From positions 5,850,945 through 5,914,944 of the forward strand of contig NZ_CM001165.1 in NCBI RefSeq assembly GCF_000213055.1: 64,000 nucleotides of DNA, written 5' to 3'. The position numbers and the translations under genes are program-made. The notes beneath the pieces were generated by a model, which ran no database searches, was not told the origin of the DNA, and saw only the letters and a list, made by a program, of their open reading frames with translations. Below are positions 32,146 through 40,156 of this stretch, in pieces. Origin of the DNA: Streptomyces sp. Tu6071 (GTDB lineage Bacteria > Actinomycetota > Actinomycetes > Streptomycetales > Streptomycetaceae). Within the stretch, counting starts at the first letter, position 1. Each line of letters begins with the position of its first letter.

Positions 32146-32370
32146 ATGCGCACCACCCGAGCAACGGTCACCGAGGCCGACGTCTGGCTCACCGTCCTCC
32201 ACCGTGCCGGTCACGTCCACGCGGTCGAGGCGCACGAGGACGGCACCTGGACCGTCCGCGAACGACCGGACAGCCTCCCCTGGACTCTGCACCACCCGGT
32301 GCTCGCCATGGACTGGATCGCCGCCGTGCTGCGCGGCAGCGACGCCGACGGTCAGAACCGCGCGAAGTGA
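32146..32370 (+). CDS. Small hypothetical protein upstream of mobC
   Basis: 74 aa from ATG 32146 with AAAGGGAG seven bases upstream. TEADVWLTVLHRAGHVHAVE, DGTWTVRERPDSLPWTLHHP and VLAMDWIAAVLRGSD suggest a compact alpha/beta fold. Its stop overlaps the MobC start (GTGA), so it belongs to the mobilisation operon. No family recognised. Confidence 0.65.
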   Translation: MRTTRATVTEADVWLTVLHRAGHVHAVEAHEDGTWTVRERPDSLPWTLHHPVLAMDWIAAVLRGSDADGQNRAK

Positions 32371-32987
32371 CCTCCCCCGACGGCGAAGCCGCCACCGGAC
32401 AGGACACGGCCACCGGCCGAGCAAGCTATACCGTACGACCGTCCTACGGCCGGACGAACGGAGCCCCCGCCCAGGAGGGCGGGGGCGGCCCGTCGGGTTC
32501 CCGGACGAGGGCGCCCGGGAACCCGACGGACAGGGACCGGCACCAGGGGGCGCCGGTCCCGGAAACGGACAAGCCCGCCACGCCCCCGCGCGCTCCGCGC
32601 CGCCGCCCCCGCAACCACGCCCCGCGCCAGCGCACCCGCAAAGTCACCACCCGCCTCGCCGAGACCGAGCACGAAGAGATCCTCGCCGCCGCACGCCGCC
32701 GCGCCGTAACCACCGCGCGCTTCCTCGCCGCCGCCGGACTCGCCGCCGCGCGAGGCACCACCGCCCTCGAACCCCACGAGAAGCGCGACACGGTCATCGA
32801 CGAGCTGGCGCTCACGCGCGCCCAGCTCGCCCGCGTCGGCAACAACCTCAACCAGCTCACGCGCGCCACGCACCTCGGCATCGCGCCGCACCCGGACGAC
32901 CTCGCGCACACCCTCGACCGCCTCCGCCGCGTCCTCGCCTCGATCGACGACGCGGCGACCGCTCTCGCGAAGCGCAGGTCGGCATGA
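32367..32987 (+). CDS. mobC: MobC-type relaxosome protein
   Basis: 206 aa from GTG 32367. A disordered basic N-terminus is followed by a ribbon-helix-helix-like part (TTRLAETEHEEILAAARRRA, VTTARFLAAAGLAAARGTTA) and the MobC signature ELALTRAQLARVGNNLNQLT with RATHLGIAPHPDDL. MobC proteins bind oriT and assist nicking by the relaxase. Its stop overlaps the relaxase start (ATGA). Confidence 0.85.
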   Translation: MTSPDGEAATGQDTATGRASYTVRPSYGRTNGAPAQEGGGGPSGSRTRAPGNPTDRDRHQGAPVPETDKPATPPRAPRRRPRNHAPRQRTRKVTTRLAETEHEEILAAARRRAVTTARFLAAAGLAAARGTTALEPHEKRDTVIDELALTRAQLARVGNNLNQLTRATHLGIAPHPDDLAHTLDRLRRVLASIDDAATALAKRRSA

Positions 32988-34648
32988 ACCCGAACATCAC
33001 CCGGGGCAGCCGCATCCACGGCCTCCTCGCCTACCTCTACGGGCCCGGCCGCCACAACGAACACACCGACCCCCACCTCGTCGGCTCCTGGGACGGCTTC
33101 GCCCCCGACCCCGGCTGCAACCCCAACGCCACCCTCAAGCACCTCGCGAACACCCTCGACCTGCGCCCCTCCCAGCTCGGCGACGCCCTGCACAAGCGCC
33201 ACGTGTGGCACTGCTCGGTCCGCGCCGCACCCGAGGATCGCGAACTCACCGATAAAGAATGGGACATGATCGCCCGCCGAGTCCTTCACGCCGTCGGCGT
33301 CAGCAGCGAAGGAGACGACGACGGCTGCCGATGGGTAGCCGTCCGCCACGCCCGAGACCACATCCACATCGCCGCCACCCTCGTACGCGGCGACCTGCGC
33401 AAGGTCTACCCCCGCGACGACTACCCCAAGGCCCAGGCCGCCTGCCGCAAACTCGAAGCCGAACTCGGCCTGCGCCGCCTCAACCCCGGAGACCGCACGG
33501 CGGCGAAGCGCGCGAGCACGGGGGAGCGGCGCAAGGCCGAGCGCCTGAACCTGCCCGCACTCCCCAGCGACACCCTCCGCACCGCCGTACGCCAGGCCCT
33601 CGCCGCCGCGGGCACCGAAGAGGACTTCTTCGACCGCCTCGCCGCCGCCCGCATCCTCGTCAGGCACAAGAAGGGGCCCAGCGGCGACGTCCTCGGCTAC
33701 TCCGTCGCCCTCCCCGACGACGACACCCCGATCTGGTACGCGGGCAGCACCCTCGCCCCCGACCTCTCCCTCCCCAAGATCCGCCAGGCCCTCCCGGACA
33801 CCACCGCCCCTCTGAGCGTCCAGGCAGCCCGCGCCAGCCGCCCAGAGGCAGCCCGCAGGCACGCAACCTCCCGCCTCGACCGCGCTCAGCACGCCCTTGC
33901 ACGCGGCGCAGACGACGCCGCGGACGACCTCGCCGGGACCGGAGCAGTCCTCGACGCACTCGCCGCCACCGCGAACGATCCGACCCGCACCGAAATACTC
34001 CAGGCAGCAAGGGCGTTCGAGCGAGCAACACGAAGCCACGTCCGCGCCGAGAACGCCGACCTGCGCGCGCTGCGCGCCGCAGCCCGAGAGATCATCCACG
34101 CCGGAACCCCCCGCCGCGACGACGGAGCCGCCGCAGCAGCAATCCTCACCGCCCTCCTCCTCACCGTCGCCGCCGCCGCGCGGTGGCACGCGGCGCGCGG
34201 GCATGCCCAGCAGGCCGCCGCCGCCCGCTCGACAGCCCAACACCTGCGCTCCGCCTACCGCATGGCCGCCGCTTCCCCCATGGCCACCCTCCGGGGCCGC
34301 GCGGCCCACCTTCCCGCCGAGCAACGCGCCCGCCTCGACGCTGTCGTCGCCACCACACCGGCGGGCACCGGACATGGAACGCGCTCCACGCCGCCGATGG
34401 ACGCCCTCACCGCCACCCTCGCCGAGGCGCAGGAGGCTGGCTACGACCCCGAGACCCTGCTGCGGGAGGCGTCCGACGCGCGTGAACTGCGTACTGCCGT
34501 GAGCGTCGAAGACGTCCTCGTGTGGCGCATACGCCGTCTCGCCCGCCTCCCCTCTCCTGACGGCCCAAACGACGACGCGGGCCGGGCCGCGAACCGCCCG
34601 CGCACAGCAAAGGAGCAGGCGGCCAGCCGCCCCAACCCGACGCGGTAA
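32984..34648 (+). CDS. Relaxase/mobilisation nuclease
   Basis: 554 aa from ATG 32984. N-terminal relaxase domain: GSRIHGLLAYLYGPGRHNEH, HVWHCSVRAAPEDRELTDKE, and the metal-binding His cluster WVAVRHARDHIHIAATLVRG (H..DHIHI). The remaining ~300 residues are helical and basic, with one hydrophobic stretch (AAAILTALLLTVAAAARWHA). It would nick oriT and pilot the strand to the coupling protein at 50.3-52.2 kb. MobC and a palindromic region lie directly upstream. Confidence 0.88.
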   Translation: MNPNITRGSRIHGLLAYLYGPGRHNEHTDPHLVGSWDGFAPDPGCNPNATLKHLANTLDLRPSQLGDALHKRHVWHCSVRAAPEDRELTDKEWDMIARRVLHAVGVSSEGDDDGCRWVAVRHARDHIHIAATLVRGDLRKVYPRDDYPKAQAACRKLEAELGLRRLNPGDRTAAKRASTGERRKAERLNLPALPSDTLRTAVRQALAAAGTEEDFFDRLAAARILVRHKKGPSGDVLGYSVALPDDDTPIWYAGSTLAPDLSLPKIRQALPDTTAPLSVQAARASRPEAARRHATSRLDRAQHALARGADDAADDLAGTGAVLDALAATANDPTRTEILQAARAFERATRSHVRAENADLRALRAAAREIIHAGTPRRDDGAAAAAILTALLLTVAAAARWHAARGHAQQAAAARSTAQHLRSAYRMAAASPMATLRGRAAHLPAEQRARLDAVVATTPAGTGHGTRSTPPMDALTATLAEAQEAGYDPETLLREASDARELRTAVSVEDVLVWRIRRLARLPSPDGPNDDAGRAANRPRTAKEQAASRPNPTR

Positions 34649-34709
34649 AGCCCTCGACACCGCGCCAAAACCCCTGCTAAGCCAGAGAACCGAGCAGAAC
34701 GGAGCCTCC

Positions 34710-35105
34710 GTGAGAACCGCCACCGAGCCCACGGCCGATACCACCGAGACCATCAGCCACCGGCCCCTCCCCGCCCCTTCGCCGGACCCGGAACCGCGCC
34801 ACGAGCCGGGAAGTGACACAGGACCCGAGGCGGTCCGCATCGTGGAGCACGCTGGCCAGTACGACCTGCGCGGCATGCCCGTGTGGTGCGCCGAGTGCGG
34901 CGCCCGCCGAGACTGGGCCTTCATCGGCCAGGGGCGGAACGTGTGGATCGCCTGCCGATGCGGCACGGTCTGGTACGAGCCGGAGATGGGCCGCCACGAC
35001 ATCGACGCCCTCTACCGCTCCGGCGGGACCACCTACCCGACGGTCAAGCAGGCGCTCCACGCCCTCGGGCGTGATGGCACCTTCCGGGGCCTGTACTTCA
35101 CGTAG
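34710..35105 (+). CDS. Hypothetical zinc-ribbon protein
   Basis: 131 aa from GTG 34710. The C-terminal half has VWCAECGARRDWAFIGQGRN and IACRCGTVWYEPEMG, a CxxC...CxC zinc ribbon, then MGRHDIDALYRSGGTTYPTV. The N-terminal ~45 residues are Pro/Glu-rich. It follows the relaxase and is closed by a strong hairpin, so it is the last gene of the plus-strand transfer block. Confidence 0.65.
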   Translation: MRTATEPTADTTETISHRPLPAPSPDPEPRHEPGSDTGPEAVRIVEHAGQYDLRGMPVWCAECGARRDWAFIGQGRNVWIACRCGTVWYEPEMGRHDIDALYRSGGTTYPTVKQALHALGRDGTFRGLYFT

Positions 35106-35152
35106 ACGGTTCGCCCACGCTGCCTCGCTGGACAAGCAGCCCAGGGAAGAAA

Positions 35153-35192
35153 CGACAGGGCCGCTCCGCACATGTGCGGAGCGGCCCTGTCG
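35153..35192. terminator. Strong bidirectional hairpin terminator
   Basis: Perfect 20-bp arms CGACAGGGCCGCTCCGCACA and TGTGCGGAGCGGCCCTGTCG meet without a spacer, at the end of the plus-strand block and just before a minus-strand gene's end at 35197. Suited to terminate both directions. Confidence 0.8.
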
Positions 35193-35196
35193 TCGG

Positions 35197-35771
35197 TCAG
35201 GAGAGCGCGAGCGTGAGTGCCTTCTTCGTGAGGCGGAAGGCGGAGAAGAGGCCACGCACCTCGCAGAGCGTGGGGCGGACGACCTCCGGCCAGTGATCGG
35301 GGACGGACGGCCAGGAGGCCAAGAGCACCGAGTCCTTGGCGAGACCCAGGTGTGCCTGGACGTCCCATCCGGAGTCGGCGCCCGGCTCCCACAGGAGACT
35401 CATCTGGCCGGGGAGCAGGGGGACTCCCCGAGAGCGCCACGCGATACGGATGGGACTGTCATGGGAGCGGGAGCGCTGAGGACGAGGGCTCCGTCACTTC
35501 CGTCCGGTACGCGGCGGGTGGCGTGCTGGTGCAGGTACAGGATGGGCTCCATTCTGGTCAGCCCCACGCGAGGGCCCGCGTCGCGGCGGGTGGCAGGTGG
35601 CCGTCCTGCCCGGCCTCGGCGATGTACGCGACGCCCCCGCTGACGACTATCGAGGGGTACAGGGTGTGCGCGAAGGGGAAGTCGGGCTGGATAGCCAGGC
35701 GGACCCGGAGGTATCCGGGAACCTGTCGGAGCGACGGCGATGAGGTCGTCGACGGTGTAGTCGTCGGGCAC
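35197..35771 (-). pseudogene. Unidentified gene broken by several frameshifts
   Basis: Coding-like sequence continues through three frames: MPDDYTVDDLIAVAPTGS (start 35771), then YLRVRLAIQPDFPFAHTLYP and AYIAEAGQDGHLPPAATRAL, then LTRMEPILYLHQHATRRVPD, then IAWRSRGVPLLPGQMSLLWE to LFSAFRLTKKALTLALS. At least three indels are needed to join them. The repaired product would be about 190 aa. Family unknown; the neighbour at 35963 is a broken DUF317 gene. Confidence 0.5.
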
Positions 35772-35872
35772 ATGGAGGTCCTCTCGTGTGGGAGCTGAAG
35801 CCGGAGGACAGGGAGTCCTCGGCGTGATCGGACGTCGAGCGGGGTGTGGCCGGTGGGTGTTCAGTCCACAAG

Positions 35873-35935
<63 letters not shown>

Positions 35936-35962
35936 GGGGGTGCCGATGCCGAACTCCTGCGT

Positions 35963-36186
35963 TCAGGGCTCATGGCCGGCAGAGGGCGCGGTGACGCGTA
36001 CGTGGATGCCTCGCGCCCAGGCGCCGGGGTCCTCGGGGAGCCACCCGATGTAGAGCCGTCCGTCCGGCGACGTCGCGTGGACATCGGCAGGGCGCGTTTC
36101 CACGAGCGTCCGCGACGCACCGTGAGGAGGTCTAGAAGCGGACCCGCTTCGTAGTCGGGGGCGAGTACAGGGAGGGAAGATGGCAT
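35963..36186 (-). pseudogene. DUF317 gene fragment with frameshift
   Basis: Starts MPSSLPVLAPDYEAGPLLDL at ATG 36186. After a frameshift near 36090-36110 it continues LVETRPADVHATSPDGRLYI, GWLPEDPGAWARGIHVRVTA and stops at 35965-35963. The 'HATSPDGR-Y-GWLPEDP' signature is DUF317, a Streptomyces-specific domain usually present twice in longer proteins. The second half is lost. Confidence 0.6.
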
Positions 36187-36227
36187 TTCGATTCGCCTTT
36201 CAAGTCGAGGGTTGACGAATGTCCGTA

Positions 36228-37100
36228 GAGCTCGTAACACGATCATGGTCGGGTCTTCTTGAGGCGCCGGTAGCAGATGAGGCTGCAGGCGAGGGAGACG
36301 AAGGCGTCGTGGAGTTCATCGGCAAGCTCCGCTACGTCGTCGAACAGACCTTCGACCTGCTCCACTCCACCGATGTTCGGTGATCCTTTGCGGGAGATGA
36401 CGGGCGGGACGGGACGGGACTCGTCGGCGACGCGACGGAGCTCGTCGCGGTGGGGGTTCGAGTCGTAGCCTTTGTCGCCGAGCAGGGCGTCGGGTCGTCT
36501 GCGGGGCCGGCCGGGGCGGCCTGCGACGGGTGGGATGCCGTCGACCAGGGCGAGGGTCTGGGTGACGTCGTTGACGTTGGCCGCGGTTGTGATGTTTGAG
36601 CGGGGTGCCGCGCTCATCGCAGATCAGGTGGTGGTTGCTGCCAGTCTTCCGCCGGTCGACCGGCGACGGACCGGTGTCGGCGCCCCCTTTTTCGCGCGGA
36701 TATGGGGACCGTCCACACAAGCACGGGACCAGTCGAGTTCACCGGCCGCGTTCAGCTCCGCGAGCAGGCCCCGGTGCAACTGGTCGAAGACACCTGCCTG
36801 CTGCCACCGGTCCAGTCGGCGCCAGCAGGTCTGCCCCGACCCGAACCCCAGCTCCAGGGGCAGGAGTTGTTAGGCTATGTCGTTGTAGAGGACGAACAGG
36901 ATGCCCTGGAGGCAGAGCCGGTCCGACACCGGCCTCGGCCCCGGAGACCGCTCCGGCCACGGTGGCGGCAACGGCTCGATCAACGCCCACAGCCCATCGT
37001 CCACGATCCACGGTCGAGTACCCACGCCCTCACGAACGGCCGAATCATCACACCGGTAACGTCCTACCAGGACGATTCAGCAAGATCGTGTTACGAGCTC
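36228..37100. mobile_element. Defective IS5-family insertion sequence
   Basis: Perfect 17-bp terminal inverted repeats GAGCTCGTAACACGATC (36228-36244) and GATCGTGTTACGAGCTC (37084-37100), flanked on both sides by GTA, a likely 3-bp target duplication. The 873-bp element encodes a minus-strand transposase that is no longer intact. Confidence 0.85.
36243..37025 (-). pseudogene. IS5-family transposase, inactivated
   Basis: From GTG 37025: RPWIVDDGLWALIEPLPPPW, then ILFVLYNDIA followed by TAA where the family has a Trp-like position, QLLPLELGFGSGQTCWRRLD and WSRACVDGPHIRAKKG. A slippery A5G5 run near 36688-36697 shifts to KGGADTGPSPVDRRKTGSNH. A further shift leads to NVNDVTQTLALVDGIPPVAG, LLGDKGYDSNPHRDEL and the C-terminus. 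The TAA and the second shift make it a pseudogene. Confidence 0.8.
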
Positions 37101-37198
37101 GTAGGTTGACATGCGTGCCGGGTGTTTGCGTAGTCCATTTCCGCTACCCGCGTCTTCTGGAGCGGAATAAGCGGACAGAAAGCCGGAGGCATCAAAAG

Positions 37199-37233
37199 CC
37201 CGCGCCGTCGGCCTGAAAGGCCGACGGCGCGGG
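37199..37233 (-). terminator. Terminator of the split PAPS-reductase-like gene
   Basis: CCCGCGCCGTCGGCCT (37199-37214) pairs perfectly with AGGCCGACGGCGCGGG (37218-37233) over GAA. It lies 22 bases beyond the stop at 37255, oriented to end minus-strand transcription. Confidence 0.8.
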
Positions 37234-37254
37234 CGGGCAAGACTTATTACCGGA

Positions 37255-37866
37255 TCAGGATGCCAGGCCGAACTCGTCAGGGCCCGGCGTGTCGGCGGAG
37301 CCGCGGCAGGCCCACGGCGAGCAGCCCTCCTCCGCGCCGGTCTCCAGGTCCCCCTCGTCCGCACCGTCCAGGGTCAGCTGCTGGTTGAGCTGAGCGCGCT
37401 CGGCGCCAGTGACGTGGTCGATGGGTGCCTGTGCGAGGGGGATGCGGGACCGGTGGAGGAAGGCTTCGCCGAGCAGGGGGTGGCCGGACGCGGTCGCGTG
37501 CGCGGCTCCCTTGCGGATCTCGGCGTCAAAGGCGACGACGTCGTCCCACTCGGCCGGAGAGGCGCGGATGCGGCGCCACTGGCGGTTGCCGTGAAACGGG
37601 CACCCGAGGCAGGAACTCTTCGGAGTTCCGCCCAAACCGATCGCCGTGAGGTAACGCAGGCAGTCCTCGCGCGACCAGTCGAGGTCGATCAGGGGATGCC
37701 GGTTGTGCATGTACCGGACATCGGCATCCTTGGCGCGATGAAATTCATCGGTGGAGATCCCCACCCACTGCTCCACGAATACCGAGGCAGGAATGCGCTG
37801 CGGATACGGATATCCGAGAAGTTCCCGCACCTTCTTCTTGATCGGCTTTATTTTGTATTCGCCGGT
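37255..37866 (-). pseudogene. 3' part of a PAPS-reductase-like gene split by a transposon
   Basis: The frame resumes at TGEYKIKPIKKKVRELLGYP and continues RHPLIDLDWSREDCLRYLTA, GGTPKSSCLGCPFHGNRQWR and WDDVVAFDAEIRKGAA, the C-terminal half of the PAPS-reductase/adenine-nucleotide alpha-hydrolase-like family common in actinophages and plasmids. CLGCPFH is a likely metal or Fe-S site. The 5' part is at 43863-44195, joined exactly at the Thr of QCT-GEYK. The upstream frame in this copy is transposon sequence, not native. Confidence 0.85.
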
Positions 37867-38024
37867 ACTTCTCTGCACTTCACCCTCATGGGTGAAGGCG
37901 GGTATGTGATTCGTCAAAGGGCCTCCGAGATGGATGGGATGGGGGTCAGGGGTGGGAGCGGCGCCGGCGACCGCAGGGCAGATCCCCACGCGTCGGTAAG
38001 ATCAGCGCTCTCAATGGGGGTGCG

Positions 38025-38843
38025 ATGCAAACATCTGGGCGGGGCGACGATGGGCAGAAGTACTCGCTGACCTCGGGCGAGGACGACAGCGACTTCTGGG
38101 GCTTCGCTCAGGAAGCGGAGGGGTTGTTCACGCCCCTGGCGGATGAAGAAGGAGCGCGCCGAGTGCACCTGGCGGGTTGCCTCCCGCAGGGTGGCCTACT
38201 GAGGTGCGTCGACCATGTCGGCAGTCGTCGTGCCGTGGCGGGGAACGCCTGGTTCGAGCTCCTCGATGGTGACGGTGCCACCATGGGGTCCTACTTCGTC
38301 AACGAGGTCACCGTCATCGACGTCAAGCCCTCCGCCAGTGGTGCCGGCCTCGTCGACCTCACGGTGACGCTCTGGTGCGAGAACGCCCTGCCTGGAGCTG
38401 AACGACCGTGGGAGCTGGTCCGCACCGGTCGCCTGAACCACACCGGAATGTGGCACGAACTCGCACCCGAGGACCGACACGCATGGCTGTCGGTGGCCCT
38501 ATGGTCCCGGGAGTACCAACGCCAGGGGAAGCCCGATGCGCCTGCAGGCCAGGTGTTCACCTTGGATGGTCGACACATCGCTGACCGGGACACCTTCTAC
38601 TGCGCGATCGGTGAGGCCATCAACGGACCCGGTGGATACTTCGGCTGGAACCTGGACGCTCTGGACGACTGTCTGAGAGGCGGCTGGGGCGCGACCACTC
38701 CGTTCACCTTGCGCTGGGACTTCTCTGCCGAGGCTCGGACGCGGTTGGCGGAACGCGTGCCCGCCGGTGATCGCGAGCTTGTGCTGTTCGACCTTTTCCT
38801 GGAGATCTTCGAGGAACGGGGTGTGAGCGTCATCCTTCGGTGA
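38025..38843 (+). CDS. Barstar-domain protein (immunity-like)
   Basis: 272 aa. The C-terminal ~95 residues, FTLDGRHIADRDTFYCAIGE, GGYFGWNLDALDDCLRGGWG and FTLRWDFSAEARTRLAERV, match the barstar (barnase-inhibitor) fold with its conserved G-x-N-LDAL-DCL helix. The N-terminal ~170 residues (WELVRTGRLNHTGMWHELAP and others) are an unknown domain. No barnase-like nuclease lies in the transposon, so it is an orphan immunity gene carried as cargo. It is divergent from the other cargo genes. Confidence 0.75.
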   Translation: MQTSGRGDDGQKYSLTSGEDDSDFWGFAQEAEGLFTPLADEEGARRVHLAGCLPQGGLLRCVDHVGSRRAVAGNAWFELLDGDGATMGSYFVNEVTVIDVKPSASGAGLVDLTVTLWCENALPGAERPWELVRTGRLNHTGMWHELAPEDRHAWLSVALWSREYQRQGKPDAPAGQVFTLDGRHIADRDTFYCAIGEAINGPGGYFGWNLDALDDCLRGGWGATTPFTLRWDFSAEARTRLAERVPAGDRELVLFDLFLEIFEERGVSVILR

Positions 38844-38928
38844 CAGCTCGTTGCTTGTCGGCGTACTCCTGTGCGTGCTCCACCAAGTACGGAGATATGT
38901 GCACCAGGGAGGAGGTGAGCCAGCGACA

Positions 38929-39543
38929 TCATCCCGCGGGCCTGGCGGCGGCAGGACGATGAACCTCCAGGATGACTGCGGTGCCTGCCACAGTGCGGTC
39001 CTCGTGCATGTTGATCTGCTGGCCGGGCTGGACGTGCGTCCAGTGGGAGGGAGTGAGGGGCACGAGGCGAACTGTGGCTCGCTCGCCGGGCTCCAGATAC
39101 GGCATGTCCTCAACCCAGAGACGGGCAACGCTGACCGCACGTCCACCTGTGGGCGAGAGGTGGCCGATGTCCCACATGGGCCGCAGAACACCGGCGCCGG
39201 AGACTGGCGTTGTGCGTCGCGCCTCGGCGGCAGGACGGAGCGTCAGATCCGCCCGGATCACGCCGTTGCGGGTCTCGGAACACCGCCAATGGCACCAAGC
39301 TGCGCTCCGCTCAAGACGGAGCTGCTCAGCCGCGTCGGCAAGCTTCTCCCAGAACGCCAGAGGGAGCGAGCGACCGTCCCCCAGCTCCTCCAGCAGGCCC
39401 AGGGCAATCTCCCACTCGTCATGGACGAGGTAGTCCCAGATATCTCGCACCGTGATGTCGTTCTCGGTGGCAGTCTCTTCCGAAACCAGCAGGGAAGCTG
39501 ACTCGAGCAGCCCAGGGACGTCCATGCGTTCATTGTCGACCAT
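38929..39543 (-). CDS. Hypothetical transposon cargo protein
   Basis: About 204 aa from ATG 39543; the ATG at 39525 is an alternative start, and neither has a strong ribosome binding site. ENDITVRDIWDYLVHDEWEI and FWEKLADAAEQLRLERSAAW form an immunity-protein-like helical N-terminal part. The C-terminal half (LSPTGGRAVSVARLWVEDMP, VRLVPLTPSHWTHVQPGQQI) is beta-rich with a translation-factor-like barrel pattern. Role in toxin immunity is an inference from its neighbours. Confidence 0.6.
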   Translation of the reverse strand: MVDNERMDVPGLLESASLLVSEETATENDITVRDIWDYLVHDEWEIALGLLEELGDGRSLPLAFWEKLADAAEQLRLERSAAWCHWRCSETRNGVIRADLTLRPAAEARRTTPVSGAGVLRPMWDIGHLSPTGGRAVSVARLWVEDMPYLEPGERATVRLVPLTPSHWTHVQPGQQINMHEDRTVAGTAVILEVHRPAAARPAG

Positions 39544-39641
39544 GTGAAAATCAGGCTGCGCTCGCCTGGTCTTGCTCGATGGCAGCGAGCCGGTTCTGGG
39601 GCCGTTGATGGAGATGGCGTCGCAGCCTGATCGCCAGGTCT

Positions 39642-39998
39642 TCACAGATCAGGCCAAAGGTGTCCTTCGGAGTAGTCGTGCCAGCCCCGGAAGAACCAGC
39701 TGGTCAGATCGCTGATTCGTTCCATGCAGTCCTCGTAGTAGGTCTCGGGGGTTGGCCGTGGGAAGTTCGGATGTGAGGTCCACGTCGGGACCCACGTTGC
39801 GATCTCATAGAACCCCTCGGCCAGCCACCGATCGAGCTTCTCGTTACCTTGAGACTGCTCGCACGCAACCCGCATAGCCCGTTCAAGGCGGGTGAAAGCA
39901 GAACGATCCCACTCCAGGTCCCCACGCAACCGCAGTAGAAAGCTCCCCTCCTCTGCGTCGAACTCCCGCTTCAGAATCTTCTCGATGGCCGCGTCCAT
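39642..39998 (-). CDS. Small acidic hypothetical protein, immunity-like
   Basis: 118 aa from ATG 39998 (MDAAIEKILKREFDAEEGSF). Acidic, Trp- and Tyr-rich, all-helical pattern (EKLDRWLAEGFYEIATWVPT, YYEDCMERISDLTSWFFRGW), resembling small immunity proteins of polymorphic toxin systems. No family named with certainty. It lies between two other transposon genes on the same strand as the recombinases. Confidence 0.6.
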   Translation of the reverse strand: MDAAIEKILKREFDAEEGSFLLRLRGDLEWDRSAFTRLERAMRVACEQSQGNEKLDRWLAEGFYEIATWVPTWTSHPNFPRPTPETYYEDCMERISDLTSWFFRGWHDYSEGHLWPDL

Positions 39999-40156
39999 GA
40001 CGAGATCATGGCAGCCTCTGAACGGAACTTCGGCACGGCCCTGCGACGGTGAGGCAGTCATCCCGTCACCTACCCGGTGGTGCACGTAGATCTGTACTTG
40101 GCGGAGCACTCGGAGAGGTACGCCGAAATCGCTTCGAAGCATCGGTCTGGGGAACG

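Noticed and set aside
32444..35002. 852-aa minus-strand frame opposite MobC and relaxase
   Set aside because: No domains and Gly/Arg/Ala-rich; the plus strand has relaxase motifs and ATGA couplings.
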